From NCBI RefSeq assembly GCF_901827205.1, contig NZ_LR594675.1:5202001-5266000 (forward strand): DNA of 64,000 nucleotides, written 5' to 3'. The stretch comes from Variovorax sp. PBS-H4 (lineage in GTDB: Bacteria; Pseudomonadota; Gammaproteobacteria; Burkholderiales; Burkholderiaceae_C). How positions within the stretch are numbered: the stretch's first letter is position 1; every line of letters starts with the position of its first letter. This document shows positions 56,198 through 64,000 of this stretch, piece by piece. The translations under genes and the position numbers were made by a program. Below the pieces are notes generated by a model. The model made no database searches, was not told the DNA's origin, and saw nothing but the letters and a program-made list of their open reading frames with translations.

Positions 56198-57221
56198 CGC
56201 GAGGGGCCGCTGGTTTGACGCCAGGCTGAGGCGCCGACCGGGTGCGCCATGCCTCCGGCGAACAGCCGAACCGGGTGCCGAACCACCGGGTGAACGCGCT
56301 GTGCGTGGTGTAGCCCAGCATGGCCGCCACCTCGCCGAGGCTGTGATGGGTATTGGCGACATAGCGCGGCGCGAGTTCCTGCCTCACTTCACCGATCAAG
56401 CCCTTGAAGGTGAGTCCGCAGGCGTCGAGTTCCCGTTGCAGCGTGCGCATGCTGATCCCCAGGCCGTATGCGACGGACTTGCATGTCGCCCGCCCCGCAG
56501 GAAGCATCAGGTAGATCGCCTTGCGAACCTCCTGGTCGACCGAGCGCTCCCGATCATCGGGCAGGGCCGCAATCATCTTCTTGGCATATTCGGCGAGCAC
56601 GGGATCAGCCGCGGAATTGGCCACATCGAGATCGGCAGCCCGGCACACCAGCCCGTTGAAGGCGCCATTAAACTCGATGCGGCACTTGAAAAAGCGCCGA
56701 TGAAACGAAGGGTCTGCCGGCGCCGCGTGGGTGAAGCTCACGCTCGTGGGCCGCCAGCGCTCCTGAAGAAGTTCCTCGCCCAGCCGGTAGAGCACGCCGA
56801 TCGCGAGTTCGATGGATTGGCGCGCAGCGACCGGAAGAAGCAGTTCCTCGCGCAGGACCACGAGACCCCCCACGTCCTCGACGCCGATGGCCAGCCGCTC
56901 GTTGAGCAGGTGCAGGTGCTCGATGAGCGTCAGCAGCACCTGCCGCAGCGTGGGTTGGTGCATGAGCAGCAGGCTGACCACGCCGAAGTTCGACAGCTGG
57001 CGGCGGGCTGCAATGCGCAGACCGAAAGACTCGCAGCCGGTATCGCGCGCAGCGTCCTCGAACAGGCGCGCCACGCGATCGGCTTCGATCAGCTGGTCCG
57101 GCTGGCGAATCAGCTCGGCTCGCAGACCCGCCCTGCGCAGCGCTGCGCCCGGATCGAATCCGAGCTCCCGTGCCACCTCGGAGAAATTCGTCAGCGCCGC
57201 AGCGCGCACCAAGGCCACCAT
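56163..57221 (-). CDS. AraC-family regulator (Arabinose_bd-type N-domain)
   Basis: A 352-residue regulator with an N-terminal ligand domain of the OruR/ArgR-like type ('RAAALTNFSEVARELGFDPG', 'ALRRAGLRAELIRQPDQLIE') and a C-terminal double HTH ('CKSVAYGLGISMRTLQREL', 'YVANTHHSLGEVAAMLGYTTHSAFTRWF' in two parts: HHSLGEVAAMLGYT and HSAFTRWFGTRFG). It is divergent from a six-gene catabolic operon and is probably its activator. Two direct repeats spaced 21 bp apart are in the shared control region. Confidence 0.93.
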   Translation of the reverse strand: MVALVRAAALTNFSEVARELGFDPGAALRRAGLRAELIRQPDQLIEADRVARLFEDAARDTGCESFGLRIAARRQLSNFGVVSLLLMHQPTLRQVLLTLIEHLHLLNERLAIGVEDVGGLVVLREELLLPVAARQSIELAIGVLYRLGEELLQERWRPTSVSFTHAAPADPSFHRRFFKCRIEFNGAFNGLVCRAADLDVANSAADPVLAEYAKKMIAALPDDRERSVDQEVRKAIYLMLPAGRATCKSVAYGLGISMRTLQRELDACGLTFKGLIGEVRQELAPRYVANTHHSLGEVAAMLGYTTHSAFTRWFGTRFGCSPEAWRTRSAPQPGVKPAAPRVNARPASRVPR

Positions 57222-57251
57222 CGTCGAAGCCTTTCAGTCGTGCCCAAATTC

Positions 57252-57287
57252 TGGCATGAAATGTCAAGCGAATGGCATGAACTGCAA
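57252..57287. promoter_or_regulatory. Tandem direct repeats, AraC-type operator candidates
   Basis: TGGCATGAAATGTCAA (57252-57267) and TGGCATGAACTGCAA (57273-57287) are near-identical direct repeats whose starts are 21 bp apart, two helical turns, the classical arrangement for an AraC-family dimer. They lie 55-90 bp upstream of the dioxygenase start and 31 bp from the divergent regulator start. Confidence 0.6.
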
Positions 57288-57341
57288 AGCGCCGATGCGC
57301 AGCGGCTCCTACAGTTCAGTCAACAAAAGACGGAGACAAAC

Positions 57342-58190
57342 ATGCAGATCGAATTGCTGACGTGCGCCATCGGCGCGCAGCTCAATGGCGTCAACCTTGC
57401 CGACGCAGTTCGCAGCGACGAGCTGTTCTCCGAGATCAAGGCTGCGCTGTTGCGCCACAAGGTGCTCTTTCTGCGCGACCAGACATTCAGTCGCGAAGAC
57501 CACGTCGCCTTTGCTCGCCGCTTCGGAGAACTGGAAGACCACCCGGTCGCGGGCAGCGACCCCGAGCACCCCGGACTGGTGCGGATCTACAAGTCGCCCG
57601 ATGCACCGAACGATCGCTATGAGAACAGCTGGCACACGGACGCGACCTGGCGCGAAGAGCCGCCGATGGGCTGCGTGCTGCGCTGCGTCGAGTGCCCGCC
57701 GGTCGGTGGGGACACCATGTGGGCGAACATGGCGCTGGCCTACGAAAGGCTGCCCGAGCACATCAAGACGCTGATCGCCCCGCTGCGGGCGCGCCACAGC
57801 ATCGAGGCGACATTCGGCGCGGCCATGCCGATCGAGAAGCGGCTGATGCTCAAGTCGCAGTACCCCGATGCCGAGCATCCGGTGGTTCGCATCCATGCCG
57901 AAACCGGCGAGAAGGTGCTGTTCGTCAACAGCTTCACGACGCACTTCACCAACTTCCACACGCCCGCCAACGTGCGGTGCGGACAGGACTTCGTGCAGGG
58001 CTCGTCGTCGCTGCTGCAGTACTTGCTCAGCCAGGCCGCCATTCCCGAGTACCAGGTGCGCTGGCGGTGGCAGCCCGGCAGCGTGGCCATCTGGGACAAC
58101 CGTGCGACACAGCATTACGCCGTGATGGACTACCCGCCGTGCCATCGCAAGATGGAACGCGCCGGCATCGTCGGCACGCCCACTTCCTGA
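57342..58190 (+). CDS. TauD/TfdA-family alpha-ketoglutarate dioxygenase
   Basis: A 282-residue Fe(II)/2-oxoglutarate dioxygenase. The iron ligands are His and Asp in 'NSWHTDATWREEPP' and the distal His in 'WDNRATQHYAVMDYPPCHRKM', whose Arg also binds 2-oxoglutarate. An N-terminal 'MQIELLTCAIGAQLNGVNL' and 'LFLRDQTFSREDHVAFARRF' match the family. The substrate is not defined; relatives hydroxylate taurine, phenoxyacetates or other carboxylates to release a fragment. It is the first gene of the operon and has a GGAGACAAAC site. Confidence 0.93.
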   Translation: MQIELLTCAIGAQLNGVNLADAVRSDELFSEIKAALLRHKVLFLRDQTFSREDHVAFARRFGELEDHPVAGSDPEHPGLVRIYKSPDAPNDRYENSWHTDATWREEPPMGCVLRCVECPPVGGDTMWANMALAYERLPEHIKTLIAPLRARHSIEATFGAAMPIEKRLMLKSQYPDAEHPVVRIHAETGEKVLFVNSFTTHFTNFHTPANVRCGQDFVQGSSSLLQYLLSQAAIPEYQVRWRWQPGSVAIWDNRATQHYAVMDYPPCHRKMERAGIVGTPTS

Positions 58191-58227
58191 CCCCGCATCC
58201 CTTTCCTCGACATTCCCGGAGCATTCA

Positions 58228-59286
58228 ATGAACTTCCTCGACGGTCACCTGTTTCCCGAGAACCAGCAGCCACTGGTCATCACCGCGGCGCCTTACGCCC
58301 CCTCCTGGGTGCCTTCCGATTTTCCCGGCGAAATCGCCGTGACGATGGAAGAGCAGATCCAGAAGGCGGTGGATTGCTACGAGGCCGGCGCCACCGTGCT
58401 GCACCTGCATGTTCGCGAACTGGACGGCAAGGGCTCCAAGCGGCTGTCCAAGTTCAACGAGCTGATCGCCGGCGTGCGAGCCCGCGTGCCGGAGATGATC
58501 ATCCAGGTGGGCGGCTCCATCAGCTTTGCGCCCGAGACCGACGGCGCGGCCGCCAAATGGCTGAGCGACGACACGCGCCACATGCTGGCGGAGCTGGAGC
58601 CCAAGCCCGACCAGGTGACGGTGACCATCAACACCTCCCAGATGAACATCCTGGAGCAGTTCGACGCGAGGGACATCCAGGGCACGTCGATGGAGGACCC
58701 GGCGGTCTTCAACGCCTACAAGGAGATGACCGTGCCGGCCCAGCCCGGCTGGGCCGAGGAGCACATCCGGCGCCTGTCGGCCGCAGGCATCCAGAGCGCC
58801 TTCCAGTGCTACAACATCAACAGCTTCGAGTCGGTCGAGCGGCTGATGCGCCGCGGCATCTACAAGGGCCCGCTGGCATTGAACTGGGTGGCGATCGGCG
58901 GCGGGATGGACGCGCCGAACATCTACAACCTCGCCAACTTCGTGCGTGCGGTGCCCGACGGCGCCATGCTGACGGTAGAGAGCTCGGTCCTGAATGTGCT
59001 GCCGATCAACATGATGGGCATCGCGCTGGGGCTGCATGTGCGCTGCGGCACCGAGGACAACCTCTGGAACCAGTCGCGCACGGCAAAGGTCGGCACCGTG
59101 GCGCAGATCGAGCAGCTGGTGCGCATCGCCCGCGAATTCGGCCGCCCGATCGCGACCGCGCAGCAGGCGCGCGAGATCTGCAAGATCGGCGTGTTCTACG
59201 ACACCGTGGAAGAGACGCTGCTGGCCAACGGCTTCGCGCCCAATCGCAATGGCGGCCAGCAAGGCTTCCTGCGCAAGGCCGCCTGA
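58228..59286 (+). CDS. Beta-keto acid cleavage enzyme (BKACE, DUF849)
   Basis: A 352-residue TIM-barrel zinc enzyme of the BKACE family, which cleaves a beta-keto acid with acetyl-CoA to give acetoacetate plus a new CoA thioester. Metal and catalytic markers are 'TAAPYAPSWVPSD' near the N-terminus, 'GATVLHLHVRELDGKGS', 'TINTSQMNILEQFD' and 'ALNWVAIGGGMDAPN'. The family-standard 'AITGA' opening is here 'ITAAPYAP', a variation seen in some subgroups. It fits a catabolic route that continues with the acyl-CoA synthetase encoded downstream. Confidence 0.9.
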   Translation: MNFLDGHLFPENQQPLVITAAPYAPSWVPSDFPGEIAVTMEEQIQKAVDCYEAGATVLHLHVRELDGKGSKRLSKFNELIAGVRARVPEMIIQVGGSISFAPETDGAAAKWLSDDTRHMLAELEPKPDQVTVTINTSQMNILEQFDARDIQGTSMEDPAVFNAYKEMTVPAQPGWAEEHIRRLSAAGIQSAFQCYNINSFESVERLMRRGIYKGPLALNWVAIGGGMDAPNIYNLANFVRAVPDGAMLTVESSVLNVLPINMMGIALGLHVRCGTEDNLWNQSRTAKVGTVAQIEQLVRIAREFGRPIATAQQAREICKIGVFYDTVEETLLANGFAPNRNGGQQGFLRKAA

Positions 59287-59305
59287 GCGCGGCACAGGAG
59301 ACACC

Positions 59306-60277
59306 ATGAAGCGCTCTTTCCACCTGGTCCTGTGTGCCGCGCTCGCCACCGCTGCGCTGGCGCCGATCTCGGCATCGGCCTTTGCCGACAAGCCGGTCAA
59401 GATGATCGTTCCTGCGCCGCCGGGGGGCACCATCGACGTGATGGCGCGCATCGTGGGCGACCAGCTCTCGCGCGACATCGGCCAGCCGGTGGTGGTCGAG
59501 AACAAGCCGGGCGCGGGCGGCTCCATCGCCGTCAAGTACCTGCTCTCGCAGCCGGCCGATGGCCAGACGCTGATGGTGACGGCCAGCAACGTGCTCACCG
59601 AGGTGCCGCATGTGCTCAAGGGAGGCTTCGATCCGCTCAAGGACGTGAAGCCCCTCTCGCTGATGGCGCTTTCCTCCATGCTCTTCATCTCTTCGCCGCA
59701 GTTCCCGGCCAAGGACGCGAAGGAGGCCATCGCCTACGTGAAGGCGCATCCCGGCCAGGTGTCTTACGCCTCCTACAGCGCAGGAACGGCATCCCAGTAC
59801 GCCGGCGCCATCCTGAACAAGGCGGCGGGCCTGGACATGCAGCACGTGCCCTACCCGGGATCGGCACCGGCGCTGGCCCACTTGATGGGCGGCCAGGTTC
59901 CGCTCATGTTCGACGGGGCGGTCACTTCCAAGAACCTGATCGCTGCCGGCAAGGTTCGGCTGCTGGCGGTCGCGACCAAGACGCGCATGGCCGAATTTCC
60001 CAACGTGCCCACGCTGGCGGAGCTCGGCTACCCACAGCTCGACTTCAGCAACTGGACCGGCGTGATCGCCTCGTCGCAGATGCCGGCACCGCTGGCCGAG
60101 AAGATCCATGCGGCCTTGCAGAAGGTCGCAGCGAATGCAACGGTGCGCGAGCGCCTGATCGGTGCCGGATTCGAGCCGATGCCGGAACGGTCGCTGGCAC
60201 AGGCGCAAAGCGAGCTGCGGCAGGAATACGACCGCAACGCGGACATCGTCAAGACCTTCGGCATCAAGCTCGACTGA
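59306..60277 (+). CDS. Bug-family periplasmic binding protein (catabolic operon)
   Basis: A 323-residue receptor with the signal MKRSFHLVLCAALATAALAP and motifs 'DKPVKMIVPAPPGGTIDVMA', 'VVVENKPGAGGSIAVKYLL', 'VSYASYSAGTASQYAGAI' and 'HVPYPGSAPALAHLMGG'. It lies between the BKACE and quinone oxidoreductase genes, so the ligand is presumably the compound degraded by this operon. No TctA/TctB genes are nearby. The start has an AGGAGACACC site. Confidence 0.93.
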   Translation: MKRSFHLVLCAALATAALAPISASAFADKPVKMIVPAPPGGTIDVMARIVGDQLSRDIGQPVVVENKPGAGGSIAVKYLLSQPADGQTLMVTASNVLTEVPHVLKGGFDPLKDVKPLSLMALSSMLFISSPQFPAKDAKEAIAYVKAHPGQVSYASYSAGTASQYAGAILNKAAGLDMQHVPYPGSAPALAHLMGGQVPLMFDGAVTSKNLIAAGKVRLLAVATKTRMAEFPNVPTLAELGYPQLDFSNWTGVIASSQMPAPLAEKIHAALQKVAANATVRERLIGAGFEPMPERSLAQAQSELRQEYDRNADIVKTFGIKLD

Positions 60278-60339
60278 GCATCGAGGCATCGCGCGAGCAT
60301 CGGCGTGCGCGTTCACCCCACGGAAAACAGGAGACACCC

Positions 60340-61311
60340 ATGGCCAAGGCCATCCGCTTTTACGAGACCGGAACGCCCGAGGTGCTGAAGCTGGAAGACG
60401 TCGAGGTCGGCGAACCCGGCCCCGGCCAGGCGCGCGTGCGCCACAGCTACATCGCGCTGAACTTCATCGACATCTACTTCCGGACCGGGCGCTATCCGCT
60501 CGCGCTGCCCAACGGCCTGGGCTCCGACGCGGTGGGCGTGGTCGAAGCCGTCGGTGCGGGCGTGACGGACATCCGGGCCGGCGACCGGGTGGGCTATCTC
60601 ATGGGGCCCCAGGGCGCCTACTCGCAGGTGCGCGTCATGCCGGCGGACGTACTGATTCCGCTGCCCGATGGCGTCTCGGACCGCACGGCCGCCACCTTGA
60701 TGATGAAGGGCATGACGGCACAGTACCTGTTCCGCCAGGTCTTCCCGCTCCAGGGTGGCGAAACCATTCTTTACCACGCGGCAGCCGGCGGCGTGGGCCT
60801 CATCGCCTGCCAATGGGCCCGCGCCATGGGCGTCACCATGATCGGCACCGTGAGCACCGACGAGAAAGCCGAGCTCGCCAGGGCCAATGGCTGCGCCCAC
60901 ACCATCGTGACTTCGCGAGAGAACATCGTCGAGCGCGTCAAGGAGATCACGGGCGGCAAGGGCGTGCCGGTGGTCTACGACTCGGTGGGCAAGGACACGC
61001 TCGAGGCGTCCCTGGACTGCCTGCAGCCCCGGGGTTCGCTGGTCAGCAATGGCACATCGTCGGGCCCGGTGGTGATCGACTCGCAGAAGCTGGCCGCCAA
61101 GGGCTCGCTGTGGGTCACGCGGCCGGCGATGGTGCATTACATCCAGCCGCGCGCCCACATGCTGGACATGGCCGGGGAACTGTTCGAGCACGTGCTGGCC
61201 GGGCGCATCGTCAGCGAGCCCAAGCAGGTTTTCGGGCTTGCGGATGCAGCCGAAGCTCATCGCGCGCTGGAGTCGCGCAAGACCACCGGATCGACCGTCC
61301 TGGTGCCCTGA
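60340..61311 (+). CDS. Zinc-independent quinone oxidoreductase (MDR superfamily)
   Basis: A 323-residue NADPH:quinone oxidoreductase/crotonyl-CoA-reductase-type MDR protein. It has 'IALNFIDIYFRTGRYP', 'LGSDAVGVVEAVGAGVTDIR', the NADPH motif 'AAGGVGLIACQWARAMG', 'VVYDSVGKDTLEASLDCL' and 'LFEHVLAGRIVSEPKQVF'. No zinc ligands are seen, as expected for the group. The role may be reduction of an enone or quinone-like intermediate of the operon's pathway (inference). The start has a good AGGAGACACC spacer. Confidence 0.93.
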   Translation: MAKAIRFYETGTPEVLKLEDVEVGEPGPGQARVRHSYIALNFIDIYFRTGRYPLALPNGLGSDAVGVVEAVGAGVTDIRAGDRVGYLMGPQGAYSQVRVMPADVLIPLPDGVSDRTAATLMMKGMTAQYLFRQVFPLQGGETILYHAAAGGVGLIACQWARAMGVTMIGTVSTDEKAELARANGCAHTIVTSRENIVERVKEITGGKGVPVVYDSVGKDTLEASLDCLQPRGSLVSNGTSSGPVVIDSQKLAAKGSLWVTRPAMVHYIQPRAHMLDMAGELFEHVLAGRIVSEPKQVFGLADAAEAHRALESRKTTGSTVLVP

Positions 61312-61339
61312 TTCCACCTTTAACCCGAGCGCACTTCCC

Positions 61340-62968
61340 ATGAACGGATTGATGATGGACAGGCCATTGCTGATCTCCAGCCTGCTCACGCACGCAGAGA
61401 ACCAGCACGGCGACCAGGAGATCGTGTCGCGTCGCGTCGAGGGTGACCTGCACCGCATGACCTACCGTGAGCTCGGCCAGCGCGCGCGCCGGCTGGCCAA
61501 CGCGCTGGCCGCGCAAGGCATCGCGCCGGGCGAGCACGTGGCCACGCTCGCATGGAACGGGCACCGCCACATGGAGCTGTACTACGCTGTGTCAGGCTCA
61601 GGTGCCGTGCTGCATACCGTCAACCCACGCCTGCATGCCGACCAGGTGGCCTGGATTGCCGATCATGCGCAAGACCGGATCCTGTTCTTCGACCTCAGCT
61701 TTCTCCCCCTGGTCGAAGCCATCGCGCCGCGGGTGCCCACCATCAAGACCTTCGTCGCGATGACCTCTCGGGCGCACATGCCCGCCTCCACGACGGTCCC
61801 GAACCTGCTGTGCTACGAGGACCTGCTCGAAGACCAGGCCCCCGCATTCGACTGGCCCGAGTTCGACGAGCGCTCCGCCTCGTCGCTGTGCTACACATCC
61901 GGCACCACCGGCAACCCCAAGGGCGTGCTGTACAGCCACCGCTCCACGGTGCTCCACGCGTACGCCGCGGCGCTGCCGGATGCGCTCTGCTACTCCGGCA
62001 GCGATACCGTGCTGCCCGTGGTCCCCATGTTCCACGTGAACGCCTGGGGCATTCCGTATATTGCCTGCATGGTGGGCGCCAAGCTGGTGTTCCCGGGCCC
62101 GCGGCTCGACGGCGCGTCGCTGCACGCGTTGTTCGAAGCCGAAGGCGTTACCGTGTCTGCCGGCGTGCCGACCGTCTGGCAGGGACTGCTCGCGCATGTG
62201 GAAGACAACGGGCTGAAGTTCAGCACCATGCGCCGAACGATCATCGGCGGTTCGGCGTGCCCGCCCGCGATGGTCCAGGCCTTCCAGGAGCGCCATGGTG
62301 TTCAGGTGGTGCACGCCTGGGGCATGACGGAGACCAGCCCGCTGGGGTCGGTGTGCAAGCTCCAGCCGCGGCAGCTGCGGCTCGACGCAGCGCAGCGCCT
62401 CGCCATCCAGGCCAAGCAGGGCCGCGCCGTGTTCGGCGTGGAGATGAAGATCGTCGATGCCGGTGGCGAACGTCTGCCGCACGACGGCCGCTCCGCAGGC
62501 GAACTGATGGTGCGGGGCCCCTGGATCGCCTCGGGCTATTACCGCAGCGAAGACGCGGGCCCGGTGGTGGATGGCTGGTTTCCTACCGGCGATGTGTCGA
62601 CCATCGACGCCGAAGGCTTCATGCAGATCACCGACCGCAGCAAGGACGTGATCAAGTCGGGCGGCGAGTGGATCGGCTCCATCGACCTGGAAAACATTGC
62701 AGTTGCGCACCCCGCGGTGGCAGCTGCGGCCTGCATTGCCGCGCGCCACCCCAAGTGGGACGAGCGTCCGCTGCTGATCGTGGTGAAGAAGCCCGGTCAC
62801 GACCTGTCGCGCGACGAACTGCTCGGCTTCTACGAAGGAAAGATCGCCAGATGGTGGACGCCGGACGACGTGGTGTTCGTCGACAGCATTCCCTTGGGTG
62901 GAACCGGCAAGGTGCAGAAAAACCTGCTGCGCGACGCCTGGCGCGACCACTTGCTGACTTCGGCCTGA
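61340..62968 (+). CDS. Fatty-acyl/carboxyl-CoA synthetase (AMP-forming)
   Basis: A 542-residue adenylate-forming ligase: the P-loop-like 'SSLCYTSGTTGNPKGVLYSH', 'VVPMFHVNAWGIPY', 'VVHAWGMTETSPLGSV', 'GWFPTGDVSTID' and 'ITDRSKDVIKSGGEWI', and a C-terminal 'PLGGTGKVQKNLLRDAW' with the catalytic Lys. The enzyme activates a medium- or long-chain or aryl carboxylate; 'LLISSLLTHAENQHGDQEI' at the N-terminus resembles long-chain types. Start ATG at 61340 (MNGLMM), not the upstream alternatives that read through the previous gene. Fifth gene of the operon. Confidence 0.93.
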   Translation: MNGLMMDRPLLISSLLTHAENQHGDQEIVSRRVEGDLHRMTYRELGQRARRLANALAAQGIAPGEHVATLAWNGHRHMELYYAVSGSGAVLHTVNPRLHADQVAWIADHAQDRILFFDLSFLPLVEAIAPRVPTIKTFVAMTSRAHMPASTTVPNLLCYEDLLEDQAPAFDWPEFDERSASSLCYTSGTTGNPKGVLYSHRSTVLHAYAAALPDALCYSGSDTVLPVVPMFHVNAWGIPYIACMVGAKLVFPGPRLDGASLHALFEAEGVTVSAGVPTVWQGLLAHVEDNGLKFSTMRRTIIGGSACPPAMVQAFQERHGVQVVHAWGMTETSPLGSVCKLQPRQLRLDAAQRLAIQAKQGRAVFGVEMKIVDAGGERLPHDGRSAGELMVRGPWIASGYYRSEDAGPVVDGWFPTGDVSTIDAEGFMQITDRSKDVIKSGGEWIGSIDLENIAVAHPAVAAAACIAARHPKWDERPLLIVVKKPGHDLSRDELLGFYEGKIARWWTPDDVVFVDSIPLGGTGKVQKNLLRDAWRDHLLTSA

Positions 62969-63005
62969 GGCACCCGATAACCATTCCTATGAGGAGACAC
63001 AAACC

Positions 63006-64000
63006 ATGAAGAAACTCGTGCTGCCACTTTGCGCGCTCGCTGCTGCAGGTACCGCCCCGGCGCAATCGTCACTCACCCTGTTCGGGGTCGTCGATGCGGG
63101 CATCAGCTACTACAGCGTCAAGAGCCGTTCCTGGGGCGCGACGCTGCCGCAGGAGGTGACGCAAAGCCAGAAGGTGTTGTCCAACTCGGGCTACAACTCC
63201 AGCCGGATCGGATTCCGAGGGACCGAAGACCTCGGCGGCGGGCTGGCGGCGAGCTTCTGGCTGGAAGCGCCGGTGGCCAACGACTCGGGCGCCTCCGGCA
63301 TCGCGAACTTCGGCCGCCGCTCCACGGTCAGCCTGTCCGGCCCCTTCGGCGAAGTTCGACTGGGCCGCGACTACACGGCCTCGTTCTGGAACGACGCGGT
63401 GTTCGATCCTTTCGGCGTCAACGGCGTCGGCACCAACCTGGTCGCGGTGGTCAACAGCAACCTGGCGGCTTCGCGGGCCCTGGCCACCGGCGGGCTGCTG
63501 GGCGGGGGGCTGTCTGCGGGTACCGACAGCTATCTGCGCACCAGCAACGCCATCAGCTACTTTCTGCCGGCGGGGCTCGCGGGTGTTTACGGGCAGGTGC
63601 AGTACGCGTTCCACGAGAACACCAAGGTCAGCTCTGTCCCGGCCGGCACGTCCGAACGCGGGCGCTACGTGGGCGGCCGCCTGGGCTGGACCGACGGCAA
63701 GGCCGACGTGGCACTGGGCTATGGCGAAAGCACCTTGCTCAGTACCCTGCCCAATGCGGAGAAGATCAAGAGCCTGAACATCGGCGGCTCCTACGACTTC
63801 GGAATGGTGAAGATCCTCGGCGAATGGTCGCGCGTGCGCGATGTGCGCGATGGCACTGTGGCCCTCCCCCTCGGGGCGACGGACCGCTACGACGGCCTCG
63901 TCGCCGGCGTGAACGTCCCAGTGGGTCCGGGCGTCATCCGCGCTTCCGTTGCGCGGGTGAACTTCAAGAACGGCAACAGCCTGCCGGACAGCGATGCCTC
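63006..64000 (+). CDS. Gram-negative porin, N-terminal part (runs off the window)
   Basis: The visible 331 residues begin with a signal peptide (MKKLVLPLCALAAAGTAPAQ) and the beta-barrel opening 'SSLTLFGVVDAGISYYSV', 'SRIGFRGTEDLGGGLAASFW', 'GRRSTVSLSGPFGEVRLGRD' and 'ALGYGESTLLSTLPNAEKIK', the pattern of Burkholderiales OmpC-type porins. It ends the catabolic operon and would admit its substrate through the outer membrane. The C-terminus with its terminal Phe lies outside the window. Confidence 0.93.
   Translation, partial: MKKLVLPLCALAAAGTAPAQSSLTLFGVVDAGISYYSVKSRSWGATLPQEVTQSQKVLSNSGYNSSRIGFRGTEDLGGGLAASFWLEAPVANDSGASGIANFGRRSTVSLSGPFGEVRLGRDYTASFWNDAVFDPFGVNGVGTNLVAVVNSNLAASRALATGGLLGGGLSAGTDSYLRTSNAISYFLPAGLAGVYGQVQYAFHENTKVSSVPAGTSERGRYVGGRLGWTDGKADVALGYGESTLLSTLPNAEKIKSLNIGGSYDFGMVKILGEWSRVRDVRDGTVALPLGATDRYDGLVAGVNVPVGPGVIRASVARVNFKNGNSLPDSDA

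Overview
This 64 kb window looks like chromosomal DNA of a high-GC betaproteobacterium of the Comamonadaceae, most likely Variovorax or a close relative. This is inferred from three Bug-type tripartite tricarboxylate receptors, a urease cluster with ureJ between ureA and ureB, a Bordetella-type porin, a BKACE/acyl-CoA catabolic cluster and family-typical intergenic palindromic repeats. No rRNA, tRNA, CRISPR array or intact insertion sequence was seen.

Layout. 1-3.5 kb (minus): a tctB-tctA-tctC uptake operon ending in a gamma-glutamyltransferase-like gene that runs off the window. 3.6-8.5 kb (minus): a GspE/PulE ATPase, a 266 bp MITE, a spermidine synthase-like methyltransferase-fold protein, a family-6 hypoxanthine DNA glycosylase, a secreted LEA-like repeat protein and a frameshifted tatD. 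8.6-13.5 kb (plus): a membrane-anchored HtrA protease, a MoxR-DUF58-VWA set and an SDR dehydrogenase. 13.5-17 kb: a LysR regulator divergent from a Bug receptor and an FAD oxidoreductase. 17-18 kb: a DUF2272 protein.

18.1-28.1 kb is a coherent D-amino-acid system. A five-gene oligopeptide ABC transporter, a D-serine dehydratase/D-threonine aldolase-like PLP enzyme, an RpiR regulator and an N-acyl-D-amino-acid deacylase form one minus-strand operon. RidA, which destroys the 2-aminoacrylate that such lyases release, is divergent across a region carrying TGAAA-N5-TTTC operator candidates. An LytM-type M23 protein follows ridA.

29-38.6 kb is an accessory island on the minus strand: hipBA, a tiny signal-peptide protein with two YD repeats, a 2080-residue exported Rhs protein whose variable tip carries an HEYLH zinc-protease motif, and a small exported protein immediately downstream that is the immunity candidate. 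An AT-richer stretch without convincing genes follows.

38.8-46 kb holds lolC-lolD, rpfE-recJ-nudix and two uncharacterised genes. 46-56.2 kb pairs an unusual sensor (NCS1 permease, Cys-rich linker, histidine kinase and receiver in one chain) plus a LuxR-type response regulator with the divergent urease genes ureA-J-B-C and E-F-G. A sigma-54-type promoter lies upstream of ureA. ureD is absent, and an antisense Doc/AbrB toxin-antitoxin module splits the cluster between ureC and ureE. 56.2-64 kb holds an AraC regulator divergent from a catabolic operon (TauD-like dioxygenase, BKACE, Bug receptor, quinone oxidoreductase, acyl-CoA synthetase, porin) with two direct repeats 21 bp apart in the control region.

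Two housekeeping genes, the gspE homologue and recJ, each contain an in-frame copy of the same GC-rich repeat family. The MITE supplies the stop codon of one gene and sits 10 bp from the start of the next.
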